The notes: generated by a model from the sequence alone, not told the origin. A DNA stretch of 64,000 bases from Nostoc favosum CHAB5714 (GCF_020829495.1 NZ_JAIVFQ010000011.1:1-64000), one strand, 5' to 3'. Positions 1 through 7,943 are shown, numbered from the stretch's first letter. Program-made: numbers and translations.

Positions 1-55
1 CCGAATTCAATAAATGACCACCCGAATTCAATAAACGACCACCCGAATTCAATAT
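1..55. repeat. Tandem 21-bp repeat containing EcoRI sites
   Basis: Nearly three head-to-tail copies of a 21-bp unit starting CCGAATTCAATAAA and ending GACCAC. The second copy differs from the first by one base (T to C) and the third is truncated into AT-rich sequence. The array may continue to the left of the window edge. There are no unique spacers, so it is not a CRISPR array. Function unknown. Confidence 0.75.
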
Positions 56-210
56 ATTTATTGCATAAATTCTCAAAACCTCACTTGAAACCTGATTTAC
101 TAAGGTTTTAGCTTTAGTTTTACCCCACCCTAACCATCACTGCGATTAAGTAGGTAATCTTTGGGATTTAAGAAGAAATTCGACTTGTGTGTACACGGTA
201 GCCCCGCTCT

Positions 211-278
211 TTGGGAGGGGAGCGTTTGCGTGAGCAAATGCGGGGTGGGGTTCTTTATTTTTGATTTATGCAAGAGGT
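211..278 (+). repeat. Dispersed repeat, partial copy of the AGACCT element
   Basis: The stretch TTGGGAGGGGAG ... GGGGTGGGGTTCTT followed by ATTTTTGATTTATGCAAGAGGT closely matches 43134-43198. The fuller copy near 43.1 kb has inverted ends; this one lacks a recognisable left end. Noncoding, directly upstream of the glutaredoxin gene. Confidence 0.6.
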
Positions 279-325
279 TTAATGATCTAGGCTAAAGACG
301 TAGTTAAAACTTTGCTTAATAAAAC

Positions 326-640
326 ATGCTAGACTTTCTTAATCCCTTTTTAAATCGCCATCCAGAGCGAGTCAAAGCCAACGTCGAACTTTACACATGG
401 GCAACTTGTCCTTACTGCATTCGTGCCAAAATACTCCTGTGGTGGAAAGGTGTAAATTTTACCGAATATAAAATCGACGGCGACGAAGCAGCCAGAGCTA
501 AAATGGCAGAACGCGCTAACGGCCGTCGTACTGTACCGCAAATTTTTATCAATAACCAGCACATTGGCGGCTGCGATGATCTTTATCAACTAGACACACA
601 AAGTCAACTTGATCGCCTTTTAGCCCAAGCTGCTATTTAG
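326..640 (+). CDS. grxC: Glutaredoxin, dithiol CPYC type
   Basis: A 104-residue dithiol glutaredoxin that would use glutathione to reduce protein disulfides and mixed disulfides in the cytoplasm. The active site CPYC is at residues 28-31 in the context TWATCPYCIRAK. The cis-proline motif TVP is at 69-71 and the GSH-binding GGCDDL at 81-86. The thioredoxin fold fills the protein, with about 18 extra N-terminal residues before the first strand. The gene stands alone between repeat-bearing gaps. No strong ribosome site precedes the ATG, but no better start exists. A monothiol glutaredoxin lies 4.6 kb downstream. Family assignment is firm; the gene symbol is by analogy. Confidence 0.93.
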   Translation: MLDFLNPFLNRHPERVKANVELYTWATCPYCIRAKILLWWKGVNFTEYKIDGDEAARAKMAERANGRRTVPQIFINNQHIGGCDDLYQLDTQSQLDRLLAQAAI

Positions 641-1075
641 CTTCAGATTTCTAGTCCTTGTGATTACCCCCATTTTTGTAACAGTTAAAGTATCGCAGTG
701 ACGCACATCCCGCCTAGAACTTAAGTTCTAGGCTAATAGCTAAAGTCCACTCAAGTGGACTGAAATTCTTGTTTAGTCCTCTTAAGAGGACTTTAGCTAT
801 TAGCCTTGGAATTTATTCCAAGGCGGGATAACAACGAAGCGGATATTGTCAAATGTAAGTAATGACAAGACTTCTAGGCTGTGGGCTATATAGCGTTTTC
901 TAATCATACAAGGTATATCTTAGCCCTCTCTCGAAGAGCGGGGAAGGGCTTGGGGGTGGAGTTTTGTACTTACTCAACCGAGAACCGCTATATACTTTTT
1001 CTTTCTCGTAGGATCGGTGTCTTGCTCGTCCAAAGGCAAGGATAATTTTAAAATTTTTATATTAATAATAAGTAT
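641..1075. other. Intergenic region with a multi-hairpin element
   Basis: A 435-bp gap between grxC and tadA. Its main content is the four-hairpin element at 709-830, described separately. Around 921-965 is a G-rich stretch resembling the common Nostoc sequence found beside CCAACCCC repeats. No ORF with coding character was seen. Confidence 0.6.
709..830. repeat. Multi-hairpin (cruciform-like) repeat, copy 1
   Basis: Inside outer arms CCCGCCT and AGGCGGGA lie the palindromes TAGAACTTAAGTTCTA, AGTCCACTCAAGTGGACT and AGTCCTCTTAAGAGGACT, and the hairpin GCCTTGGAA-TTTA-TTCCAAGGC. A second-tier pairing joins GGCTAATAGCTAAAGTCC with GGACTTTAGCTATTAGCC. The whole can fold as a multi-arm junction. 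Copy 2 is at 5523-5618. It could be a mobile palindromic repeat or an RNA element. Confidence 0.75.
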
Positions 1076-1561
1076 ATGCTAACTAAATACACAGATTATG
1101 TTATACATCAACAATGGATGAGTTATGCCCTAGAATTAGCAAAAGCAGCAGGTGATGCAGGTGAAGTCCCTGTAGGTGCTGTTATCATTGATTCAACAGG
1201 CAAATTGCTAGCACAAGGAGAAAACAGAAAAGAGCGCGACAAAGACCCCACCGCTCATGCAGAAATTCTCGCTCTCAAAAGAGCTGGAACAACTTTACAA
1301 AACTGGCATCTTAATGAATGCACCCTCTACGTAAATCTCGAACCTTGCCCGATGTGTGCAGGTGCTATCGTCCAAGCGCGTCTAGGACTACTTGTATATG
1401 GAGTAGACGATACAAAAACTGGCGCAATTCGTACAGTTATTAACATACCCGATAGCGCTGCTTCTAATCACCGCTTACAGGTAATTGGAGGCGTTCTAGA
1501 GTCAGCTTGTCGTGAACAATTACAGGCTTGGTTTGCTACTAGGCGGCGTAAGGTAAACTAA
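1076..1561 (+). CDS. tadA: tRNA-specific adenosine deaminase TadA
   Basis: A 161-residue cytidine/deoxycytidylate deaminase-fold enzyme. It should convert A34 to inosine in tRNA-Arg(ACG), allowing wobble decoding of CGN codons. The zinc and proton-shuttle motif HAE is at 61-63 and PCPMC at 90-94, with Cys91 and Cys94 as zinc ligands; the spacing and length fit TadA. The N-terminal VPVGAVIID strand is canonical. An internal ATG at codon 15 (MSYALELAK) is an alternative start that would remove a non-conserved extension. The gene is monocistronic as far as can be seen, with PlsC 116 bp downstream on the same strand. Confidence 0.93.
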   Translation: MLTKYTDYVIHQQWMSYALELAKAAGDAGEVPVGAVIIDSTGKLLAQGENRKERDKDPTAHAEILALKRAGTTLQNWHLNECTLYVNLEPCPMCAGAIVQARLGLLVYGVDDTKTGAIRTVINIPDSAASNHRLQVIGGVLESACREQLQAWFATRRRKVN

Positions 1562-1676
1562 CGGACAGAGGTAAAACTGTCCATCTAGTACCATACAAGT
1601 TACGCAAGAGAATCTACGGTGTAACTAATCAGACTTTTCGTTAAATTTTACCCGTCAATCAGCTGCATCCGTCATC

Positions 1677-2432
1677 ATGGAATTTTACTCTTCATCCGAT
1701 ACCTGCCAGCAGACACCAGCAAATCATCAGGTGGCTGATACTACCTCAAGGGTTTCTCCTTGGTTAAGTCCTCTGGCATATTTATTAGGGCGTCACTGCC
1801 TATTACCATTATTCTTTGGGCAAATTAGCATAACCGGACAAAAAAATATCCCTAGAACTGGGCCTGTGATCTTCGCGCCTACTCATCGGGCGCGTTGGGA
1901 TGCATTGCTCGTACCCTACGCTACGGCTGATTGTCGGAGAGAACAAGACTTGCGGTTTATGGTGACTATTGACGAATGCCAAGGTTTACAAGGCTGGTTT
2001 GTCCGACGTTTGGGGGGGTTTGCTGTAAATTCTAAGCATCCGTCAATCCGCACGCTGCGACATGGAGTTGAGCTACTTCAGCAGAAAAAAACCCTGGTCA
2101 TTTTTCCAGAAGGTAACATTTTTCGTGATGGCCAAGTTCACCAGTTGAAGCCAGGAATTGCTCGTCTTGCTTTGAGTGCTGAATCTAGTCATTCGGGGCT
2201 GGGAGTGAAAATTATACCCATAGGCATTAATTACAGCCAACCTTATCCAAATTGGGGTACAGATGTGAGTATTGACATTGGCTCCCCAATTAGAGTAACC
2301 GATTACATGAGTGGTTGTATAAAACAAGATGCTAAAAGCATCACAACTGATTTAGCAAAGGCACTGCAACAATTAACCTATCAAGAAACAAAAATTTCTA
2401 ATCGCGCATTTGCAGAAATTACTAATTCTTGA
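1677..2432 (+). CDS. 1-acyl-sn-glycerol-3-phosphate acyltransferase (PlsC family)
   Basis: A 251-residue lysophospholipid acyltransferase that would transfer an acyl chain to lysophosphatidate in membrane lipid synthesis. The catalytic HX4D motif is HRARWD (His70, Asp75). The substrate-binding FPEGN motif is at 143-147, followed by the conserved PGIARLA block. The first 30 residues are poorly conserved and carry no signal peptide; a hydrophobic stretch near 31-50 probably sits on the membrane. Cyanobacteria usually carry several PlsC homologues, so the exact acyl donor and acceptor cannot be read from sequence. The gene ends 32 bp from the convergent S74-type gene. Confidence 0.88.
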   Translation: MEFYSSSDTCQQTPANHQVADTTSRVSPWLSPLAYLLGRHCLLPLFFGQISITGQKNIPRTGPVIFAPTHRARWDALLVPYATADCRREQDLRFMVTIDECQGLQGWFVRRLGGFAVNSKHPSIRTLRHGVELLQQKKTLVIFPEGNIFRDGQVHQLKPGIARLALSAESSHSGLGVKIIPIGINYSQPYPNWGTDVSIDIGSPIRVTDYMSGCIKQDAKSITTDLAKALQQLTYQETKISNRAFAEITNS

Positions 2433-2464
2433 TCTTGTCAAACGTACCCTCTAGTTTTACCCTT

Positions 2465-3139
2465 TTAAGTGCTTCGAGCTTCTAGCATCTTTACTTTCTC
2501 AACTAATGTTGCTATGGTCTTCTGCTGCTCTTTCACTACTTTAGTTAGTACAGCTACAATATCCATTGAACTTACTGCCTTTTTGTCAAAAGTTGCCACC
2601 ATGTTCGGAACATCTTCCGCAATAAATCCAGTATGTAGATTTTTTTCACTATCCGCTTTGTAACTAAACTTAACGGGTTGGAGGTCTTCTAATGTCTCAA
2701 TCGCCTCCCGACTGGAAAGTTCAGCAATATTTTCTTTCACTTCCCTTGATGAAGAGGTGAAAAACTGAGTCGCACGAATAATCCCAGTTGTATCAACAGT
2801 GACTTTATCTCCTCCAGACCAGAGGCGAGCTATGCCACCCAATGCATACCAAACCCATCGTTGCCCAGCATTTGGAGTTTCTACAAACTCAGGAGTTTCC
2901 CGATTACCAAAAGAAAAACCACCACCAGCACCACCACTATGAATTTCAGTGCCTCTTACGTCTAGTTTCCGAAAAGGATTTGTTGTTCCAATACCAACAT
3001 TTCCAGATACAAAAAGATTATCCAAATTCCCGGTCTGTGCTTGTGCCCGACCATTTACAATTAAGCTAGTAATTATATTTGCGACAACGAAACCGCCAGT
3101 CACTCCGGCAATTTGACGACGAGAAAGACTATTAGACAT
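2465..3139 (-). CDS. Tail-fibre-like protein with C-terminal S74 chaperone domain and Tat-like signal
   Basis: 224 residues. The start carries a twin-arginine-like signal (SRRQIAG at 6-12, a hydrophobic stretch, then a possible cleavage after GRAQA). A fibre-type motif follows: GNVGIGTTNPFRKLDVRG, common in phage tail fibres and bacterial adhesins. The C-terminal ~95 residues match the intramolecular chaperone/peptidase S74 domain: SSSREVKENI with a Ser...Lys dyad, a HTGFIAEDVP block and a terminal coiled coil. In this family the domain drives trimerisation and then cleaves itself off. No phage genes are nearby, so a secreted host fibre is more likely than a prophage remnant. Partner and role unknown. 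Confidence 0.8.
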   Translation of the reverse strand: MSNSLSRRQIAGVTGGFVVANIITSLIVNGRAQAQTGNLDNLFVSGNVGIGTTNPFRKLDVRGTEIHSGGAGGGFSFGNRETPEFVETPNAGQRWVWYALGGIARLWSGGDKVTVDTTGIIRATQFFTSSSREVKENIAELSSREAIETLEDLQPVKFSYKADSEKNLHTGFIAEDVPNMVATFDKKAVSSMDIVAVLTKVVKEQQKTIATLVEKVKMLEARST

Positions 3140-3792
3140 TTTTTACTTCTAAGCTCCTGCACTAGTTCCATTTTTGCAAGCATCAGTAATTTAACATTAA
3201 TATATACTGCCTTAATCAGAATATTTATTGAGAGATATTCAGATTTTTCACACAAAATCAAGCTATATTAAACTCCAAAAACTAAAAAAATAACTGCGGT
3301 ATACTCACATGTCAAAAATAAAAATTGATGGCAGGGAAGCAGAAGTTCTGATTTAAGGAAGGCTGAAGCTTCTGAATTCTCTTTGCGTCTATGCTAGTTG
3401 AGACTGGGAAGCGTGCTATTTGTCATCTGGCTTACTAAAGTTTTAACTAGTTCCGTGGGTTTAAGTCCCCCGGTTCAATAAAAATTTTGTTTTGTGTTGG
3501 GGTTAAATCCCCATTACAAAACTTAATTACGAATTACGAATTACGAATTACGAATTATTTAATCTTGCTTTGAGAAAACTGCACTGTCAAATATCAAACC
3601 TAACCTGAGATAATTATTAGGGAAAAAAGTCGATAGCCGTAAGGACGGACAGTTGGGAACTCTATTAAACCGATTTTCAGTCTAAATCAAAGAAACTTAG
3701 GATGCGGCTTTGCTTTGTCGAAGACCAAAACAGAGTTAAGATACCCGAAGTTTCCATAACTTTTCTGTATAGTCGTTGCACTACTTGACCCC
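3140..3792. other. Intergenic region with a dispersed repeat
   Basis: A 653-bp divergent gap between the S74 gene and the secreted-protein gene, so it should hold two promoters. AT-rich sequence occupies 3180-3310. The 102-nt dispersed repeat and heptamers (ATTACGA units) occupy 3442-3557. No coding signal was seen. Confidence 0.55.
3442..3557 (+). repeat. 102-nt dispersed repeat, copy 1, ending in ATTACGA heptamers
   Basis: The block starts TTTAACTAGTTCCGTGGG and runs through ACTTAATTACGAATTACGAA. It is identical over about 102 nt to 54972-55074, then continues with extra 7-bp ATTACGA units. Internally TTTAAGTCCCC and GGGGTTAAATCCCC form an imperfect inverted repeat. A degenerate right end (ATTTCGTTACAAAACTAAATT plus heptamers) occurs near 17715-17757. 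Confidence 0.85.
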
Positions 3793-4398
3793 ATGAACAC
3801 TGCTGCCGCTGTTACCTTGATGCACCGTACTTTTTTATCAGTCATAGCAGTCCTCAGCCTGCTATCACCTGTGAATGCTCAGGTATCACAGTCACCAGGC
3901 ACTACTAGTCCAAAACCCATTGACCCTAACGATCCTAATAACCTGCGCCCCATAACCCAAAGTAACAGCCTTTTGAGCATTGAAGGTGGCGATCGCCTCG
4001 TCAAAGAGGCAGAACAAGCCGTTTCTGCTCAAAACTACCCCTTAGCTGCCAAGAAACTGCAAGAAGCACGTCAAGTTTATAATCAGCTATCTAATTTTTA
4101 TCAAGAGTTAAACTCTAGCTTTTCGGGAATTGACAACAGAGTTTCTGATTCTCAGCGTCAAAAAGCTCTATTAACAGCCCAAAAGCGAGATGAAGCCACC
4201 TTTCAGCTAGCATTGGTACATCGGGCACAAAATCAGCCAGAATTAGCTGTACCGTTGTTGATTCAAATAATTAAGAGTCAAAATCCGACGCGGGATTTAG
4301 GCAAGAAAGCCTATAAACAGTTGTTTGAATTGGGTTTTGTTGATTCTGCCTATCCTAGAGAAGGTGGTAGTTCATCTTCCTCATCTCCAAAAAAATAA
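3793..4398 (+). CDS. Secreted helical protein of unknown function
   Basis: 201 residues. An N-terminal signal peptide is visible (hydrophobic LSVIAVLSLLS, cleavage probably after VNA at ~29). A Pro/Asn-rich linker follows (PIDPNDPNNLRP), then an alpha-helical region from about 65 to 185. This resembles one to two TPR-like helix pairs (AEQAVSAQNYPLAAKKLQEARQ; ALVHRAQNQPELAVPLL). The tail is low complexity (GGSSSSSSPKK). An internal ATG at codon 10 (MHRTFLSV) would give a tighter signal peptide. I do not recognise a named family. It would act in the periplasm or at the cell surface. Confidence 0.7.
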   Translation: MNTAAAVTLMHRTFLSVIAVLSLLSPVNAQVSQSPGTTSPKPIDPNDPNNLRPITQSNSLLSIEGGDRLVKEAEQAVSAQNYPLAAKKLQEARQVYNQLSNFYQELNSSFSGIDNRVSDSQRQKALLTAQKRDEATFQLALVHRAQNQPELAVPLLIQIIKSQNPTRDLGKKAYKQLFELGFVDSAYPREGGSSSSSSPKK

Positions 4399-4624
4399 AT
4401 TAAATTTTTCTTGTCTGTTTTTCCCCTGCTCTCAATCTCTCTGAGCAGCAGCTTTAGAACGTCCCAGTGCTACGATAGGATTATCTGCCGTACCTTTGAG
4501 CGATCGTCCTCAAAAATCCACCTCAGAGGTGCGTTTATTTCTAGCCTTGCCAAAACCTGAACTTGGCACAGGCATAGCTCCATATCTGTTAATAATAGAA
4601 AAGTAAGTTTTTTCAGGAATAGCG

Positions 4625-4882
4625 ATGATTAGTCCGCAGCAGGTTGAGGCAATGATCAAGGCGGAACTGCCAGACGCCCAGGTTCAGGTGCAAGACTTGA
4701 CTGGTGGCGGTGACCATTATCAGGTAACAGTAGTTTCATCGCACTTTGCAGGTAAGGGACTAGTGCAACAGCACCAGTTAGTTTATGGTGCTTTGGGGCA
4801 AGCTATGTCAACTGAAGCAATTCATGCTTTGGCAGTAAAAACATATACTCCTGAATCTTGGCAAGCAACACCAGCTTCATAA
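4625..4882 (+). CDS. BolA family protein
   Basis: An 85-residue BolA-like protein. It has the class II KH-like fold and the conserved C-terminal [14 protein letters not shown] motif; His67 is in the region that coordinates a shared Fe-S cluster in BolA-Grx heterodimers. It lies 89 bp upstream of a CGFS monothiol glutaredoxin on the same strand. This arrangement occurs in many cyanobacteria and other bacteria and matches the known physical BolA-Grx partnership in iron-sulfur trafficking and iron sensing. The start ATG is preceded by AGGAATAGCG, a reasonable ribosome site. A transcription-regulator role, as proposed for E. coli BolA, cannot be judged here. Confidence 0.9.
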   Translation: MISPQQVEAMIKAELPDAQVQVQDLTGGGDHYQVTVVSSHFAGKGLVQQHQLVYGALGQAMSTEAIHALAVKTYTPESWQATPAS

Positions 4883-4971
4883 ACATAGAGTTAGGAATTA
4901 GGGGTTAGGAGTTATAAATTTTTAACTTCTCACTCGTCATCGTTGAATGTAACATAGGAAACACAAATACC

Positions 4972-5298
4972 ATGACACCAGAACTCAAAGAGAAAATTGA
5001 TAACTTGCTACAACAGAACAAGATTTTGGTTTTCATGAAGGGAAATAAGTTAATGCCCCAATGTGGTTTCTCCAACAACGTTGTGCAGATTCTCAATACT
5101 TTGGGAGTTCCCTTCGAGACAATTGACGTTCTATCAGACTCTGAAATCCGCCAGGGAATTAAAGAATACTCTAACTGGCCGACAATTCCCCAAGTGTATA
5201 TCGATGGTGAATTCGTTGGCGGTTCTGACATTTTGATTGAACTGTACCAAAAAGGTGAATTGCAGGAAAAGGTAGAAGTAGCACTAGCCTCGTCGTAA
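4972..5298 (+). CDS. grxD: Monothiol glutaredoxin, CGFS type (Grx4-like)
   Basis: A 108-residue monothiol glutaredoxin with the CGFS active site at residues 31-34 and the preceding FMKGNKLMPQ loop. This is the signature of Grx4/Grx5-type proteins that bind a [2Fe-2S] cluster with glutathione. The WPTIPQVYIDGEFVGGSDI block holds the cis-proline and GSH-binding GG. It acts in Fe-S cluster transfer rather than general thiol reduction. It follows the BolA gene and is probably co-transcribed with it. A clear intrinsic terminator lies at 5375-5422. Confidence 0.95.
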   Translation: MTPELKEKIDNLLQQNKILVFMKGNKLMPQCGFSNNVVQILNTLGVPFETIDVLSDSEIRQGIKEYSNWPTIPQVYIDGEFVGGSDILIELYQKGELQEKVEVALASS

Positions 5299-5374
5299 TA
5301 TTTCTTTACGCCAACCAGAAGGTATGCTGCTAAATTTGCGCTTCGCAATCAAGGCAATTTGCCATTTTTAACAT

Positions 5375-5422
5375 CCTTGAAAGGTCAGAGAAATAGTATC
5401 TCCCCTTTCAAGGGTTTTTTTT
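5375..5422 (+). terminator. Rho-independent terminator after the bolA-grxD pair
   Basis: The stem CCTTGAAAGG (5375-5384) pairs with CCTTTCAAGG (5404-5413) around a 19-nt loop. A run of eight T follows. It lies 77 bp past the glutaredoxin stop, on the transcribed strand. Confidence 0.85.
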
Positions 5423-5522
5423 AATGGGTTTGTGAAAAAATACCTGTGTTGGGATTGATAAATTTATATCTTGCACCTGCCCAATCTCCTGTCAAGAAAT
5501 AAATTTCACAGGCTTTTTGTCC

Positions 5523-5618
5523 AAGTCCACTCAAGTGGACTAATATCCATGCCACTAATAGGGTTTAGTCCTCTTGAGAGGACTTTAGCTGTTAGCCATA
5601 GGTTTCTAACCTATGGCG
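5523..5618. repeat. Multi-hairpin repeat, copy 2
   Basis: It shares AGTCCACTCAAGTGGACT and TTTAGTCCTCTT-AGAGGACTTTAGCT-TTAGCC with copy 1 at 709-830. Its last hairpin is GCCATAGGTT-TCT-AACCTATGGC, where copy 1 has GCCTTGGAA-TTTA-TTCCAAGGC. The stem sequence has changed but pairing is kept on both sides. Confidence 0.75.
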
Positions 5619-5752
5619 GTTTCTGGGACTAGTGCAAGATATAAGTAAAGAGTTTTTGGTACATACCTCGCCCCTTGTGGGCGAAAAAAACTAATAGATT
5701 AGGACTAATTCAAACCACGTCAAAGAGTGGGCGTAGTATCTCTTGGACTAAT

Positions 5753-5825
5753 GACAAATGACAAATGACAAATGACTAATGACTAATGACAAATGACTAA
5801 TGACTAATGACTAATGACTAATGAC
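5753..5825. repeat. Heptanucleotide array (ACAAATG / ACTAATG)
   Basis: About ten 7-bp units, mixing ACAAATG and ACTAATG, in the gap between convergent genes. Typical of the short tandemly repeated sequences of Nostocales. Confidence 0.9.
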
Positions 5826-6035
5826 TCTCGCGTTGCGCGTTGCGGTTTGATTTCATAGATAGTCAACAATCCCCTCAGTCGCATTGGCAAGACCAATATA
5901 AGGCTGAGGGGATGCGTTTTATCAATACAATATCTCCAAAATCTCACACCACAGTATCAGTTGACCAATACAGATAATATGCTATGCTCATCTGCGGTAA
6001 TTAACGGTTACTATCAACGACTAGGTAAATAGTAC

Positions 6036-6284
6036 TTAGTAGTAATCGCGTAGTGGCTGTGGTTGCGGCACTGCAAAATTTGATCCATCGTACAAGTAGC
6101 GGCTGGCTTCCTCTTCTAAGCGATGAATCAGGATAGGTTCAAGAATGTTGCCATGTCGTAATGCGGCTAGATATCCATCCAAATACATCCGCATATCATC
6201 CGTGCGATAACCGCGATTCCATAACTCGACGAAGGCGTCGGTGAGTCTTTGGTAATAGCGGATACTTTGTGTGTCTTGGAGCAT
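6036..6284 (-). CDS. Small conserved cyanobacterial protein (DUF6761-like)
   Basis: 82 residues, soluble and largely helical (SIRYYQRLTDAFVELWNRGYRTDDMRMYLDGYLAALRH), with a proline-rich tail ending LRDYY. From memory it resembles the cyanobacterial family DUF6761; function is unknown. There are no membrane segments and no metal motif. The start ATG at 6284 is the only sensible one. The 710-bp upstream gap shared with the response regulator must contain its promoter. Confidence 0.7.
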   Translation of the reverse strand: MLQDTQSIRYYQRLTDAFVELWNRGYRTDDMRMYLDGYLAALRHGNILEPILIHRLEEEASRYLYDGSNFAVPQPQPLRDYY

Positions 6285-6996
6285 AACTGCTGTATTAAAC
6301 TCTTTGGAATGAGAATTGTAAATGATTTACGCTCAAATGTGAACTGTAATTTCACTTTGGCATTAACTCAAAGTCAACACATCTACTTTGGGCAGTACCC
6401 TCCTAGCAGCTACAAGCTACTTTAATCCTATTCCAGAAAACATCGATTCTAGTTATCTGCTAAGTTATTTTTATGATTTTCATACTCAACAGCCCAATTG
6501 TATTGGTGATAAGTAGTAGGACAAAAATATTTACAGTCATTGCGAGCGAAGCGAAGCAATCGCAAGGGCTGGGATTGCTTCATTCCGCTTCGCTCCATTC
6601 GTAATGACATTGTGTAATTAATTCTGTCTGACTACTTATATTCGTGGGTCTAGAAGCTAATTTCTGCAAGATAGAATCCACTTTTATTATCAGACTAAAA
6701 AACTGTTGTGGTAAAAGCTAGCTGCTTAGGCTATAGTTTTTGGCAAGATGATATCCATCTAAAAGCAGAATGTTAAGCTAGAAGAACTTTTCATAAGTCT
6801 AACAACACTTTCGATAAATTTAATAAAAATTTAATAATATTTCTAATTGCCTTCGGCAAGGCATAAATTCAAAGATATTGCCACTATTTTTATGAGGAAA
6901 TGTAAAGTTAATAGCTATTGAAGTAACAAAGGCTACAAAACCTTAGAGATGGGCTTGTTACTTTGAAAGTCATCGACGCTAAGGGGTCTTGCCACT
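6285..6996. other. Divergent intergenic region with an inverted repeat
   Basis: 712 bp between the DUF6761-like gene and the response regulator, holding both promoters. At 6538-6607 the arms TCATTGCGAGCGAAGCGAAG and the complement of CTTCGCTCCATTCGTAATGA form a dispersed-type imperfect inverted repeat. The rest is AT-rich without ORFs. Confidence 0.55.
6538..6607. repeat. Imperfect inverted repeat with GAAGCGAAGC motifs
   Basis: The left arm TCATTGCGAGCGAAGCGAAG and right arm ATTGCTTCATTCCGCTTCGC... end in TCATTGCG and CGTAATGA. They can form a hairpin of about 25 bp with one small offset. It resembles REP/MITE-like palindromes seen in many bacteria. Confidence 0.65.
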
Positions 6997-7767
6997 GTGG
7001 GTTCGGTTTGTATAGAAATCATTGAGGGGAATCCCCATCTGAGGTCGTTGCTGGGTTGGCACTTGCAACAACTGGAATACCGTGTGCATCAAGCTGCCAG
7101 CATTTATCAAGCAAGGGAAGTATTTTTAAGCCATCAACCAACACTGGTAGTTTTAGATGCAGACCTGCCTGATGGTGATGGCATTGAGTTTTGTCGTTGG
7201 TTGCATCGTCAGCAGCAGCCTCTAATCTTAATGCTATCTGCCCGTAATAGTGAAAGTGATATCGTCGCAGGTTTAAAGGCGGGTGCAGATGATTATTTGA
7301 GCAAACCTTTTGGAATGCAAGAGTTTTTGGCACGGGTAGAGGCACTAATTCGCCGGAAGCGCACACCTACTGCACCAGCTTACTTGGATTATGGCACTTT
7401 GCAAATCGATTTAGTTCAGCGCCGTGTCCGTTTTCAGGGGGAGTTCATTGACTTAACGCCCCAAGAATTCAGTTTGCTGTACGTTTTGGCACAAGCTGGG
7501 GGAGTGCCTCTGAGTAGGTCAGAATTGCTGCGCCGTGCTTGGCCTGACGCTATCGATAACCCTCGTACCATTGATACTCATGTTTTATCGTTGCGGAAAA
7601 AGGTTGAACTTGATCCTCGCCAACCCAATTTGATTCAAACTATCCGCAATGTAGGATACCGTTTTAACATGGAAATTTTGAATACCAATATTTCACAATC
7701 ACAAACAACAAAGTTAGCTAGAGAGAGATTTAATAATCAACGTTCAACGCTTAGTAGTAGTGTGTAA
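6997..7767 (+). CDS. OmpR-family response regulator with an atypical receiver pocket
   Basis: 256 residues from a GTG start. The receiver domain (about 5-120) has the phosphoacceptor Asp54 in LVVLDADLPDGDG, Ser81 in place of Thr (LMLSARN) and Lys103 in LSKPF. The usual acidic pair near residues 9-11 is Glu10-Gly11 instead of two acids, so Mg2+ binding may be weak. A winged-helix OmpR/PhoB domain follows (about 130-225: PQEFSLLYVLAQ...TIDTHVLSLRKK...GYRF), then a 30-residue Ser/Thr/Asn-rich tail. No kinase gene is adjacent. Cyanobacterial NblR is a known atypical OmpR-type regulator; whether this is its orthologue cannot be decided from sequence alone. Confidence 0.85.
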   Translation: MGSVCIEIIEGNPHLRSLLGWHLQQLEYRVHQAASIYQAREVFLSHQPTLVVLDADLPDGDGIEFCRWLHRQQQPLILMLSARNSESDIVAGLKAGADDYLSKPFGMQEFLARVEALIRRKRTPTAPAYLDYGTLQIDLVQRRVRFQGEFIDLTPQEFSLLYVLAQAGGVPLSRSELLRRAWPDAIDNPRTIDTHVLSLRKKVELDPRQPNLIQTIRNVGYRFNMEILNTNISQSQTTKLARERFNNQRSTLSSSV

Positions 7768-7770
7768 TGG

Positions 7771-7925
7771 GAATGGGGAGTGGGGAATAGGGAGTAGGGA
7801 GTGGGGGATGAGGGAGATGAGGGAGATGAGGGGACAAGGGGACAATTCTTAACTCTTAACTCTTAACTCTTAACTCCTAACTCAGCACTCAGCACTCAGC
7901 ACTCTTAATGCCCAATGCCCAATGA
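7771..7925. repeat. Composite repeat array between convergent genes
   Basis: Successive short arrays: GGGGAGT-like units, a 9-bp GGGAGATGA repeat, AACTCTT heptamers, CAGCACT heptamers and CCCAATG heptamers. At least four unrelated 7-bp units lie side by side in 150 bp. Confidence 0.9.
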
Positions 7926-7943
7926 CGATTGACTAATCCAAAT

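Larger units (their letters stand above)
5299..6035. other. Repeat-rich intergenic region between convergent genes
   Basis: 737 bp between grxD (+) and the small DUF6761-like gene (-). In order it contains the terminator, multi-hairpin element copy 2 (5523-5618), ACAAATG/ACTAATG heptamers (5753-5825), and a stem-loop at 5871-5911 (CCCCTCAG with CTGAGGGG, followed by ATGCGTTTT) that may end transcription. No gene was seen. Confidence 0.6.

Noticed and set aside
1-55. CRISPR array
   Set aside because: The units are directly adjacent with no unique spacers.
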